Assembly: GCA_027625915.1 (NCBI GenBank)
Contig: JANTQA010000070.1
Span: 9,863,001 to 9,927,000, forward strand
Direction of reading: 5' to 3'
DNA: 64,000 bases
DNA from: Anaeramoeba flamelloides
Taxonomy: Eukaryota; Metamonada; Anaeramoebidae
Shown: one piece after another, positions 1 through 12,428 of the stretch
Layout of the letters: each line of letters starts with the position of its first letter
Numbering within the stretch: position 1 is the stretch's first letter
The notes under the pieces: generated by a model
What the model was told of the DNA's origin: nothing
What the model saw: the letters and a program-made list of their open reading frames with translations, nothing else
Databases searched by the model: none
Position numbers and translations under genes: made by a program

Positions 1-439
1 CATTGTTTTTTAAAATAAATTCATCTCACAAAATAATGTAAACAAACAAACATAAAAATTTCAATTTTCAATGTTTTTTTTTTTTATTAAGGTTGTTGTG
101 TAGAAAAGATTCTTCCCCTTTACTCACCAATTGTAAACCGATTCCAAGATGTTAATAATCGATTTCATATTTAAACAAATTCTTTTTTAAGGTGGGAACA
201 TTTCTCCAAATTATGGAAGATTTTAATTGCGATAACCTTAATGAAAAAAGATTTTTTGAGTGCCAGAAGATATCGAAACTTTGAAATCAAAATATCAACA
301 TTAGTTACTCTATTTGCGAAAAGGTCAATAGTAAACCAGATTTGAATCTTTAAATTTTCAATTTTTTGAACATTTTTTTTTGATTATCGTTGATGTACAA
401 AATTTTGAAAAAGTGTTTGTTGTTGTTGGATTCAAAGTA

Positions 440-828
440 AAACAGCGGAAAAAAAAGTATTCAAGGTTTTTTAATTGGGAACTTTCCTGAAAAAGAAAAG
501 TAAAAATCAATTAAAAGAAGAAACCAATTAAGTTCAAATAATAATTTATAGTATTTTCAATCAAACGAACAAATACAATTTAAATCTACTTTTGTATCTA
601 AATTGTTGATGTGGTTTTGGAGATCCTAAAAAATATTCAATTTTTTGAACAAATTTTTACTAATTAGTCAATCAAGTCAAACCTATCAAAAGATAGTATT
701 AAGAAAACTGTTATTGTGTTAAATCCTTTATTTATTTATTTATTCATATATTAATTGAACTTACTTTGAATTTTCAATTAAGGTTGCCAATTAAAAAGTG
801 GGTTGAACTTTTTTTTCCCTACACTAGT
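440..828. mobile_element. TIR element family 4, copy a
   Basis: About 390 bp with arms GGTTTTTTAATTGGGAACTT and AGGTTGCCAATTAAAAAG. Interior AACAAATACAATTTAAATCT and TTTTGGAGATCCT recur in the other copies. It abuts the composite hairpin element that begins near 832. Confidence 0.6.
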
Positions 829-831
829 ATG

Positions 832-2800
832 AAAATATATAATTGAAAATTTCAAGTTAGACAAAAATATTACCCCGACTACCATTTTCCTCATGTTTAT
901 AAATTTTGTTCATAATAGAAGCAACATCCCATAACTTCAAAATCTTGAGGCTGTTATAATTATGGTTATTCATACTACGATTTTTAAAAGTCTAGAGTCC
1001 AGAAAAAAGGTATATTTTGGAGTATTTTTTTTTAAAGGGATGTGACAATGAAATTAGTTAAATTTGACTTTAGGATATTTACTCGAATAGATAATAACTA
1101 ATTGTTTGAAAAATACTCGAAACCTCTAAAAGAACTCAAATATGAAAAAAAAAAAAAAAAAATACCAATGATAAATATTCCGGGTTATAGGCTTGTCAAG
1201 ATTTATATAATAATCGAGTAAAAACCATGTTGTTTTCCAAGACTATTTTAAATCATGGAAAACATAACAAAATTGTCTGATAAGTGCTGTATATTACCTT
1301 CAAGTCTATAGATTATTTTTTAGTTTGTTGTTTTATTTATTAAATACATTGATTTTCCAAATAAAAAGAACACTCAAGAAAACCTAATGTTGTTTTTTTT
1401 TTTTAATTTAAGAAATAAATAGGACTTTAAGAAATTTTATTTTTATGGAAGAGGTCAACTTCCATAATAAAATTACGAAACTTCACAAATTATTATAATA
1501 GAAATCCTATATTTATGATAAAAAGAATATAAAAACCAAAACTTGTAATACCTAGAAAAAAATACCATAACTCAGAAATAGAGTAGGATATCTTCCATTT
1601 TTTTTTTTTGGAATTGCCCATTATATTAAGAAAATTGAAAATTTTGATTAAGGAATTAATACAAATAAACAAAAATAATAAGAATAATATCAGAAATATT
1701 ATTCAAAATAAAGACTCATTATTTTTTCTATCATTAGTTAATGATAAAGAAAATTATGAATTTTTATTGAAATTTATAAACAAAAATTTAGCAATAAGGG
1801 AAATGAAGTCACGTTTGGTAGAATGTCTTCAAGTCCCTATTTTTTTTTTTTTTTATTTCTAAAATTTGAAAAAAAAACCTAACTGTGATTTTCCAGAATT
1901 CAAAAGAATTGAGTAAAATCTTTGATTTAACTCCATTCTTTTCACTTTTGGAAATCCTAAAGAAAGGTGTCCGTCAAGTGCAGTAGAGTGCCTAGGTTTT
2001 TTTTAATTTTAGAAATGAAAAGAAAATTAAATAAATTTTATTTACATTTCGAAAAGTAAAAAAAACCTAACGGCACTTTTCCAGAATTTGAGAGAATGGA
2101 GAAAAATCTCAGATTTTGCAAATTCTTTTGAATTCATGGAAACCTAATGTGTATAAGAGGAAATTTATTTCCTCCATTCAAAATATGAAAAAAAAACAAA
2201 AAGAATTTTTCTTTTAAATTTTCAAGTAAAAAAAAACACCTTTAGGTTTTCTTGAGTTTATTGTTTATTTGGAAAATCAATATTGATTTTACAAATAAAA
2301 CATTAAACATATGATACTTCCGTTAGTTTTTTTCGTAATTTAGAAATCGACCGAAAATTTATTTAATTTTAGTTTTATTTAAAAGTTTAATAAAAACCTA
2401 ACTACAAAATCAAAAAAAAACTATTTTTTTCCAATTTAAATCAATAAATAATTCTTAATAGTCCAAATAATTGATTCCCTATTTGAAGTATATTCATCAG
2501 ATTTAAAATACTTATAAAATTTAATAAAATTATCCTCTTAAACTAGAAGAAAAAAAATTTTTCGAATTTTTGTTACAATTAAATTGAAAAACATCTTAAT
2601 GGAAAATTGGATTTTCCAACTTAAATTGAAAAATATCTTTAAAATATTTTTTGATCAAAGATTTCTTATTAACCAATATTGTTTATTATGAGTGAAGTTA
2701 TTAAAAAGTGAAACATTAGAAAAGGTTTAATTTTTTTTGAAAAATTTTTTTCAGGATCATGATGAAAAACAATTTTTGATATGGAGTTTAGTTACATTTT
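832..2800 (+). mobile_element. Composite hairpin-array element, copy 1
   Basis: Three parts recur in the same order in two other places. Part Q (832-1200) begins CACTAGTATGAAAA. The middle (1370-2405) is a series of palindromic modules opening GTTAGGTT and closing AACCTAAC. The right flank (2405-2800) contains TTTATTATGAGTGAAGTTAT and ends near GGAGTTTAGTTAC. No transposase frame is visible, so this is a non-autonomous element by inference. The middle was itself interrupted near 1440-1850. Confidence 0.6.
1608..1862 (+). other. Possible coding fragment inside a split hairpin module
   Basis: About 75 codons are open before the frame runs into a T-tract. The residues look helical (LPIILRKLKILIKELIQ, ENYEFLLKFINKNLAIREMK), as in armadillo-like or formin N-terminal repeats, but no family can be named. 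The frame has no ATG at its start. It lies within about 410 bp that seems to have been inserted into a hairpin module whose arms are at 1385-1440 and 1850-1882, so it may be captured sequence instead of a host exon. Confidence 0.25.
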
Positions 2801-3288
2801 TGACAACAATTTGTTTTATAAATTCCAAAAATATTTGAATTAACAAAATAACTTTATTTTAGAAGATTTATTTAAACACCTTATAATCTTTATGAAATAA
2901 AACAAAAATAAAAATTATGATAAATTTACATAATAAAACACATAAATATTGGTTTAATCTATATTATGATTTCTTGCTTAAAAATAGAAAAAAAAAATTA
3001 ATTTATATATTTATTAATAAAATTTTTATTCTTAAATAATTATATACATATTATCTTGATATAATTTTAATTTTTTATTTTTCAATGAAATGAAAAACTT
3101 TTTTGAAGTAAATTCAAAAAGGATTACATTTTTTATCAAAAAATTTCAAATTACTTAATTTCAGGAATGGAAACAAATAGTTCAAAAAAAGGTTAGTTGA
3201 ATAATTACACTAACAAACATTTCTTAAACACGTTTAAAATGAATTTCTATTAATACTGTATTTTTTTTTTGTTTTTTTTTTTCATTTA

Positions 3289-6094
3289 TTAAAAATCAAT
3301 TTTATCATAGTCTATAGTTTGAATCCAATCTTCCTTTTCAATCTTAATTTCTTTAACGTTTGAATTTTCTTTTCTTTTTGTTCGTAATTGATTTAAAAAA
3401 ATTTCTTTTTCATTAACTTCCATTTTGACCTTCTGATTCACATTTTTATTTATATTTATATTTTTATTGTCAATTAAAGATATTTGTTTATTTTGTAAAT
3501 TATCCATATCATTGTCATTATCATTTTTTTGATTATTAATTGTGCTTTGTTTTCCTATTTTTTTTCTTTGATTTAAGTATGACATCATTATTTGTTCAAA
3601 ATCAATTTTTGGTTCTTTTTTTATTTTTTCTGTAATTTGTTCTTTTTCAATCCTTTCTTCCTTTGTTAACTCATAAAAATTATTTTTATTTTTTTTATAG
3701 GACGATCCCAATAATAAATCAACAACACACACAGAAACATTAATTGTCCCCCCTCTTGAATATGCCATAGTTCTTATTTTCAGAGCTGAAAAAAATGGAT
3801 CAGAATTTTTTAATACAATGTTGGCCATTTCTTGTCCAGAAATAAAAGTCTATTCATAAAAATTTAGAAATTTAAAGTTTTTTGGATTATAAAATATTTT
3901 TGAGCAAAGTTTTGTTAAATCATGTAAAAAAATATAGAATTATGAAAAAATTATTTTTCTATGAAAATTAATTATTTTTATTATTAAAAATAATCATTAC
4001 TAATAAAAAAATTAAATAAATTTTTTTTTTTAATTATTTTTTTTATTTTTTTGAAAGTTTCCCAAATCTTGTTTTTGCAAAATGTCAGTTGGGGACACTG
4101 ACTCAACAGTATTTACCCAATAACAAGTACTAGTCGGGTAGATTAAACTAAAAGTTCGATTCAAATCACTTCAGTTTGCTCCGTTCGCTTATTTCGCTTG
4201 ATTCAGTTCTCCACAGTTACGCCAAGTTAAGTTCAAGTTTGCTTAAGATCTAATCAAAACAAGTTTAAGATCTAATCAAGAACAAGTCTATCAATTCTTA
4301 ATATGATTTTTTATCGTTTTATCCTCCCCAAGCACCGAAAAAAACAAAAAGAGGAGGAACTCAAACAACTTAAAAAGGGAAATTCGGAAAAGGTAAAAAG
4401 TATAAAAAATCAAAATGAATTCATTTTAAAAATGATAACTTATTTCCCCAAAGTTAATAAATGGGTTGATTTATCAATATCAATTGAATCACTTTACAAA
4501 AAAGTGCTGTATTACCTTTTGTGATTTTTTTTTTAAAAAAAAAGCAAACCCTAATAAAAAAATAATTTTAAAACAATCATATCTCGGTCTTTATTGTTTT
4601 GATTTGGAAACAATCACTTTGTTATGTTACGAGTTTGTACTGGGAGAACGAGAAAGATGATATTGTCCAAAGTGATATAAGATGATATTGAGGAGTTAGA
4701 GGAACGACGATTAATATCATCTTAACACTAGAACAATCTCATTATTTTGAGTCTGGAAGGGGATCCAAAACAAGGAATTATAAAAGCTGATTTTGAACAA
4801 ATGAATCAATATGAGATGCTATTTTATTTTTTGGAACTCGGGATCTAACTATACACAACAATTAAAAGACACGAAACAAACAAATTTAAACCAAAACAAC
4901 AAATTGGTTATTTTTTAATGTTACTTTGAGGGACTTGTTCTCAAAGGATCTTTTTCTCCCAATGGAATTATCAAAAACACTGAAGTTAAATTTTACATTT
5001 TCATCATTGAAGACAAAGATTGGTTTAAAATCCAACAGAAACAAACTAGATCGTCCAACTTTTCAACGAGTCTCTATTTTCCCTTTTATTTCATGCTTAT
5101 TTAGCAACATAAGGTTAACAAATATAAAATTCTGCATGTATCTATTATGTGTTCTTAACAGTAACTGATTTTGAGCATTCCTCTGAAAATTCTTAATTTG
5201 ACATAGCAAAAAAAAAATGTTTTTTTTTTTATATTTTTTTATTTTGAAATCCTTCTAAAAAGGGTTTAGTCTCTCTTTTTTCGAAGAAAAAAATCGACTA
5301 AAAGTTTTTTATTTTTTTGGTCAATGATATTGATTTCTTTCAAACCAAAACCAAAAATGCTGCTTGGTTTTCGACATTTTTTTTAAACAAAGAAAGAGAA
5401 TTCATTCAATAACCAACCTTTAAGAGAAAATTGATAGACTTTTTTCTTGAACTCTATTTGTTCAAATAATTTTAGTTCCTTGAACCAAATTAATTTTCAA
5501 ATGTCATAAATCCTTGAGTGCGCGGAGATCTTTTGGGATTTATAAGATTAACAACATCCCAAAAAAATTTGGTTAAACTCTTCTAAAATAATTTTAAATA
5601 AAATTTTTAAATTCCAATTTAATAGTAAAGTGCTTCTTATTTTATCCAAATTGAATTCAAAATTAGAAGATCAGAAAATTTTCAAACTTTGCCGAAATAA
5701 TTAAGTATTTCCCAAAATCTTTCCACAGTGGCCACAATACTATCCAAAACTTTTGGGTGTTCTAATCTCTTTCTTATCAGTAGTTGTCTAGAAAATATAT
5801 ACTTGTAATTTTTACAAATAAAAAGTTTGAGTTTATAAATATATATATAGCTATTTTATCTACTAGATCGAATAAAGATATTAAATCTTGTTTATTAATA
5901 ATATTAAAAATACTATTTTTTTTTAATTGTAAAATTATTTTGTAAAAGCACTTCCAAATGGTAATATTAAAACTTATTTAACAAACCCAATTTGTGTAAT
6001 AATTAATAGATCCCAAAGATAACAAAATCAAGTAATTTTTTTTAAGAAAAAACAGTTTAATATCATCTTTTTTAAAGATTAAGCTCTAAAAAAT

Positions 6095-6129
<35 letters not shown>

Positions 6130-9100
6130 TTTACATTAATTGATTCACTTGATATTATAACAAATCTATCGTCATTTTCAATATCAATTGTATTTGTATA
6201 AGGTATTCTACTTAAAAACCGATCAAAGTCGACATCACCAAAGGCACGAGAAACTGCCAATAAATTATTTATTCTGCCATTTTCTGAAACCACACCACCA
6301 GCTTGTTTAATTCTTTTTTTTTCTTGGGGTTGATTTGGTGAATGCTTTTTTGAAAGTGATCTTGTTTTGGAAGAACTTTTTATAATTGTTATTGATACAT
6401 CTCCTAGATTAGCACAATGTATTTTCTTTTCATTTATAACAATTACAGCAACTGACGCACCGGATTGGATATTTTCTTTTTTATTAATTATTTGGTTTGT
6501 TCGTTTAAATGATTTTAAAAAAACTTTTTTCATCTCATTTTTTGTAAAATTAAATAATTTTTCATTTTCATTTTCATTTTCATGTTTATTTTCGTTTTTG
6601 TTTTTATTTTCATTTTCCTTTTCATTCCCATCTTGATTCTTATTCTTAGTCTTATTTTCATTCTCATTCCCATTCTCATTTTCATGTTCATTTTTATTTT
6701 TATTTTCCTTTTGATTTACATTTTCTATGACATTCCCACTCTCATTTTCATTCTCATTATGATAATGATTCTTTATTTTACTATTTTTTTTAAAACATAA
6801 ATCTTTTAATTCTTCAATAAGAAATTTTGGTAGATAATGTGTAACAATATTTACAACTTCACTTTTCCCGTTATTATTAATTTCAGTATTACCACCATGA
6901 CCCGTTGAAAGGAAAACTAAATCTGTATTTGGCAAAATTTCAGAAGAGACTGAAATGGAATGTTCTAAAGTATTTGAATTCCCACAAGATTGGCTATAAC
7001 CAATGTTATGCTTTTGACTATTGATGTTTATAATTCGAGCAATCGAATTTTCAACAAGATTATCGACTATTATTTCCTGTAAATTAACAAATTGTTGATT
7101 ATTTATAAAACTGAACCTAATAAGATCATTATTATTATTTTTTATTTTACTACTGCTACTGCTATCATTATTATTATTATAATTGGTGGCAGTAGTTTTG
7201 TGTTTTAATTCATATTGTTTTTTTAAATTTTGCAATAATTTTTTAAATTCTAGTTTAATGGAATTTCCCTCGACATGCAAATGAGAAAGCTTTTGAGCAG
7301 AAAGTAAAGGACTAAAATCAACCCGGCTACATTGATTATACTCAAATTTAATGATTTGAATTCGGGTATTCCCGCCAAGTCGTAAAATATGTTCAGGTAT
7401 TTTAGGTATTTGGTTATGAGATAAATCCAGTATAGAGGTTCTTGTTAAGATTTTCCTCCAATTTGGATTTATTCTTTTCAGCAAATTAAAAGCAAGTTCA
7501 ATTCTAAAACTTTTGTTTTGATTAAAATTAAAATTAATAAATTGGTGTTCATTGCCATCTTCATTATAATTATAAATATTATTAATGAGATTCTGGTTCT
7601 GGCGATTATTATTAAAATATATATTATTATTGTTGTTAAAAAAATATTTATTCCCAAATTTAAAAAACCGAGAAGGTAAAGATTTAATCCTATTTCCAGA
7701 TAATCTTAAATTATACAAATTCAGTAAATGCCCAAATGCCTTTGGAATAAAATACAAATTATTACAACTAAAATCAACTTCTTCTAACTTTGATAAATAA
7801 ATAATTGAATTGGGAATCCATTTAATGTTATTATGGGCCATTTGAATAATTTTTAAATTTGATAATTTATTGATCATTGATTTTGGGAAATAAATAAATT
7901 TGTTTAATGCTAAATTTAATATTTGCAAATTAATTAACTTTTCAAACGAATCAGGCAATTGCGATAATGAATTGTCATGCCCAATCAATATTCTTAAATT
8001 AATTAAATTTCCAAAATTGCTTGGTAACTTCTCAAGCTTATTATTACAGATATTTAAATATAATAAGGAATGTACCTTACATATTTTGTCGTTTAATTCG
8101 ATTAATTCGTTATTATTTAACAACAAATGCTGCAAGTGTTTTGATGTTTTAATGCTGTCTGCAATCGTTGATAACTGGTTATGAGACAAATCTAAATATC
8201 TTAACATGGGGAAATATTGGAAAAAATTCATTGGTAAAATTTGTAAATTATTATTTGATATTATTAATTCATTTAAATTATTTAATTTCCATTCCATATT
8301 ATTGTTCGTGATTTTGCCAATTTGATTACTTTTGAGTATTAATTTATTTAAATTAGTTAAAAAGCAAAGACTTTTGGGGAATTTTTGAAATTTGTTGTTC
8401 GATAGATTTAAATATTTTAAAGATTTATTTAAATTCTTCAGACTTTGCGGTAACACATTTAATTGATTTCTTTGTAACTCCAACCTTTCTAATCTGCCCA
8501 ATTCACCAAAATTTGAATTTAAATTCGTTAATTGGTTGTCACTTAGATTCAATAGTCTTAATGTTGTGATACACGCAAACTGCTGAATATTTTTTGAAAG
8601 ATCGTTTGAGTGTAACTCAAATTCAGTTAAGGAATCAAGGCCACTAAAAATAAAATCGTCCAGCAGCTTTAATTGGTTATAATTGATCGTAAATTTCTTT
8701 AACCCACTTAGTGTATTCAGGACTTTCTTTGGTAATTTGTGGATAAAATTGACATCCAAATATAATTCCTCAAGCGTCTTGAGACCCTTAATCGGTGGGA
8801 ACGTCTCTAACCGATTTTGAGTCAAATAGAGCACACGGAGGTTTTTTAAGTTGATCAGTGTTGTTGGTAACTTCCGTATTTGGTTGTCACGCAAATCTAA
8901 TCTCTTCATTTTTTTTAATTTGCCCAGATCAATGGGCAATTTGCTCAAACAGTTCCACCCCAAATCTAGCGTCTCCAAGTTAGTCAATCTAAAGGCAGCC
9001 TCAGGTAGCTTCTGTAATTTGTTATGAGACCAATTTAACATTTTGATCCCAACCAAATGCTTGATTAGTGTCTGCGGAATACTCGTTATGTTATTGCCCG

Positions 9101-9218
9101 CAATGTTAACCAAATTCAGCTGCGAATACTCTTTCACACTGTCAGGGAATTTTGTTAAATTGCAACGCACGAGATCTAGTCTTTTTGAAGATTTCGTTTT
9201 TGATTCATTTGCTCCCAT
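3289..9218 (-). CDS. LRR protein with PP2C-like pseudophosphatase domain
   Basis: Two exons are proposed, 9218-6135 and 3849-3289, joined across a 2285 bp intron (GTAAAC donor, GAATAG acceptor), giving 1214 aa. The start MGANES fits an N-myristoylation signal (Gly2, Ser6), so membrane attachment is likely. About twenty leucine-rich repeats of roughly 23 residues fill residues 10-600, apart from an Asn-rich loop near 525-560. A PP2C fold follows from about 738: CGNSNTLEHS, STGHGG, SGASVAVIV, ANLGD, the AGG-V-GR-N and AVSRAFGD motifs, then SSESIN at the exon end. Exon 2 supplies the last PP2C strands (ISGQE to INVSVCVVDLL) and a Lys/Asn-rich tail. The metal-binding Asp positions are replaced (MED to LEH, DGH to TGH, SDG to SES, DN to TI), so the domain is probably catalytically dead, as in the PP2C-like part of fungal adenylyl cyclase. 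A Glu-Asn tract of about 75 residues interrupts the domain. The family is clear. The join is inferred from phase and domain completion. Confidence 0.85.
3850..6134 (-). other. Large intron of the LRR-PP2C gene (2285 bp)
   Basis: Donor GTAAAC at 6134 and acceptor TAG ending at 3850. It contains the 4.05-5.18 kb segment. The remainder is AT-rich without recognised structure. Confidence 0.75.
4050..5185. repeat. Lower-AT segment with frame remnants, partly repeated at 22.1-22.5 kb
   Basis: Part 4050-4480 matches 22130-22495 in inverted orientation (CAAATCTTGTTTTTGCAAAA against TTTTGCGAAAACAAGATTTT; AGGAGGAACTCAAACAACTT against a TTCCTTGGGTTCCTCCTCTT region). Between 4300 and 5170 several short frames in the plus direction look protein-like but are broken, for example GDPKQGIIKADFEQMNQYEM and GSFSPNGIIKNTEVKFYIFI. 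The family is not recognised. It lies in the LRR-PP2C intron. Confidence 0.45.
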
Positions 9219-9365
9219 TTATGTTTTTTTTTTTTTCTTTTCTTTTCTTTTCTTTTTGATCAAGAATGTGAAGTGGAAAGAAACAAACAAAAATTTTAAA
9301 ATAAAAGAATTTATGTAAAAGGAAGAAAATGGAAAAAATGAACAAGCCCAAAACCTTTACACTAC

Positions 9366-9505
9366 GAAAAATCACATGACTTTTACTAAAAGCTTGCAGC
9401 CATTTCAAACTTTCAAACACTTAAAGACAATTTACATCCTTTCAAACAATTTCCAACATTTTTAACGGGGAAGTGTGTAGTAAAAGTCATGAGATGTTGT
9501 GGAGT
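9366..9505. repeat. Small inverted repeat related to family 1 interior
   Basis: Arms CATGACTTTTACTA and TAGTAAAAGTCATG flank AAACTTTCAAACACTT, a segment also present inside family 1 elements. It lies about 150 bp upstream of the LRR-PP2C start codon, so it may overlap promoter DNA. Confidence 0.55.
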
Positions 9506-9544
9506 GTAAATTATTCTCTTTTTCTTTTGAAAATGTTGAGTCTT

Positions 9545-10615
9545 TTCAATCGAGTTCCTGTATAATTGTGTGACAGAATAAAATTGAAAAGTTTAAGTTA
9601 AACAAAACTACAATAATTAACCTTTCATCCTTAATAATCAAGTTTATTCACAATATAATCAACATTTCAGAACTTTAAATTTTTGTGAAGTTATTGTATT
9701 TATTGTTGTTGGTTGATAAACAACCTTTTTTTAAAAGTCTTTAGTTGAGAAAAAAGGTGTTTTTCGGGTAAATAATTCCAAATTAATATGATGGAAGAAA
9801 TTTTGTTTAATTCAACTTGAAGATATTTAGTTTGATAGATAATAACTAAGAGACTTGAAAATGCTGTACTCTTCTAAATAAAATTGAAACAGAAGAAACA
9901 AAACTTGTAATAATTATTTACGAGTGTCTTATGTTTTCCAGAGTTTATAAAAGAATCAAGCAGAAACCGAATTATTTTTACTCAATCTTTTAAATTCAGG
10001 AAAACCTAACAAAAGTGTCCACAAAGTGCCTAGATTTTCTTGATTTTACAGATATATCAAGAACTTGGAAAAACCTAACGAAAAGTGTCTGTACAGTGCC
10101 TAGCTTTTCCAGAATTAAATGGAATGGAGAAAAATCAAAGATTTTACTCTATTCTTTTAAATTTTGGAAAAGCAAACAACGATTTTTTTACTTTTTGAAA
10201 TAAACCAAAAATTTCTTAAATTTTCTGTTTATTTCAAAAATTAAAATAAACCTAATGGACAAATCCAAAATAAAATATTTTTTTCAATTTAAATCAATCA
10301 ATAATTCTTATATATTCAAAATAATTGGTTGCCCATTTGAAAGATATTTATGTAATTTAAAAGACTTTTGAATTATAATAAAATAACCTCTTGGTGGTGT
10401 GAAAAAAATATATATATACAAATTTTTTACTATTGAATATAAAAAAAATCTTAATCGAGCCAAGAAAATTGTATTTTTCAACTTAAATTATTAAATATCT
10501 TGAAAAATAATTTTTGAACCAATATCTTTTATTATGAGTGAAGTTATCAAAAAGTGAAAAATTAGCAAATGTTTAATTTATTTTTTGAAAAAAATATTCA
10601 GCGATCGGGTAGTTT
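9545..10615 (+). mobile_element. Composite hairpin-array element, copy 2
   Basis: Same order as copy 1: part Q at 9545-9890, a short array of about three modules at 9990-10258, then the flank at 10260-10615 including TTTATTATGAGTGAAGTTAT. It sits in the gap between the LRR-PP2C start and the BTB gene end. The array is much shorter than in the other copies, so module number varies. Confidence 0.6.
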
Positions 10616-10729
10616 TCTTTTGTTTTTTTTTATAATTTGTTTGTTGTTAACTGTTTTAATGAATAGAACATAATTTAATGAGCTTGCTTAAATTTTCAAT
10701 CCTAATGATTTCAAAATACCTTTTATTCA

Positions 10730-10955
10730 ATTTCAAATTCACGATTGAATAAACAAAAGTTTTTAAAATAGAAAAAGATCAAATTCTATTTTGTAACTTA
10801 GAATAATTAAAAAATCAAGATAGCTGAATTGCATTGGCCTTAAGGACATTTTCTGTATTCTTTTGGGTTGTATTGTGACTTTTTCTTTTAAATTCAATCT
10901 TCTAAATATTACAATTTATTTCATTTACAAAATTCGTAAAAAAAAATTGTAATAA
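10730..10955 (+). repeat. Short dispersed repeat shared with 18.9-19.1 kb
   Basis: Shares AAAATCAAG, TAGCT and CCTTAAGGA in order, then GGGTTG and GACTTTTT, with 18890-19090 in the same orientation. Both copies lie next to the flank end of a composite hairpin element, so they may be part of its outer sequence or a preferred neighbour. Confidence 0.5.
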
Positions 10956-11569
10956 GAATAATTTTTTTTTTCTCAGAGATAAATTTTTTTAAACAGTAAT
11001 TCATAATCTTTGATTGAAAATGATAAATAAATATAAATTTGAAAGTAATTGATCAAAAAATAATTCCTGAAAAAAATAACAAAACCCATTAATAAGAACA
11101 ATTATTTATTTTGATTTGATAAATCACTAATTGTTAAATAAGAATTGTATATATATATAAATACATTTTTTTTATTTTTTCGAATAAACCACCTTTATAT
11201 ATTAAGATTATATAATGAAATCAAATATTTATTCATAATTTAAAAAAGTTATATATGAATTATATAAAATAAAGTTGGGTATAAAATTTTCATGTTCAGA
11301 CAAAACAAATAATTTAATTTATTTTTATTTTTTTTTGAATTTTAAATTATTTATTAATAAAATAAATAATTTTTGTGATTATTTTAATTTTTTTTTTTTT
11401 CCAACACATATTAAGAAGAAAACAAAATGATAATTTATTTTTTATTTATTTATTTTTTTTTTTTTTGCATTTATATTTTTTTTTTAATTCATTCGTAGAT
11501 AATAAATTCTATTTTAATTTTATCCAAGTAAATTTTTATTAATAACAATTTCTAATATTTTATATATTG

Positions 11570-12390
11570 CTAATCTAAAAGTAAATATTTTAATGTACAA
11601 TTTGGGTCCAATTGAAAATAATCAACAGCTTCGATAAGTTCATATTTAATCTCTTCTGTTATATTTCTTTTTTTATCAAGCGATCCAGTATATAGAAAAT
11701 ATAATAGCTTGTTGAAAGTTTCTACAGATAGACCAGAATAATCATTAATTTGGTTAAGATTGTCTGAATTTACAACATTTAAAAACATTCCACGATACAA
11801 CCCACTCCGACATTGTAAAATTAATTTATTGACTTTAATATGTTGTTTTTCCTTTAATATAATAATAAAATCTTTTAGCTTTTCATTTTCATACAAATTT
11901 CTAATTGATTGATTGAAAGAAAACTCTTTGGATTTATAATTTATTTTTAATTGAGAACAAATATCTGTAAAATTTTTAAATTTCCTGAAATTTTCTTTTT
12001 TATTTATATTATCCTTTTCCTTTCCCTCTTTCTCTTCTTCTTCAATTTGGTTTCCAATAGTTTTGGTTGGTATTTTCCCAAAATAAATCCATTTTAAAAA
12101 GTGTTTGATGCTCTTTTTTGGATATTTTTCAATTATTTCTTTTATTTTTTCAATTTTTTGTTTTGTTCTGATTTCTAATAAAGCTTTATGAACTTTAATT
12201 TCTTTAATTTCAAAATCTGTAAATTCATTTCTAGTATAAAATGTTTTAAAATCAGTTTTTAAAGAATTAAAATTAACATGAAACATTTTTGTAACGAGAT
12301 TTGTATCCACTTCGCTGTGATATAATAGTAGATCCAATACCGTTTGACCATTTTCCTATTTTAAAGCAATATTAAGAAAAGTTACAATAA

Positions 12391-12428
<38 letters not shown>

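Noticed and set aside
1880-2410. TTAGGTT and AACCTAAC words suggested telomeric repeats.
   Set aside because: The words occur once per module as hairpin ends, not as a simple tandem repeat, and occur at many internal sites.
6555-6800. Plus-strand frames rich in Phe, Ile and Leu opposite the LRR-PP2C gene, resembling membrane proteins.
   Set aside because: They are the antisense of the Asn-Glu coding tract. The same applies to the frames opposite TBCK at 39.3-40.4 kb.
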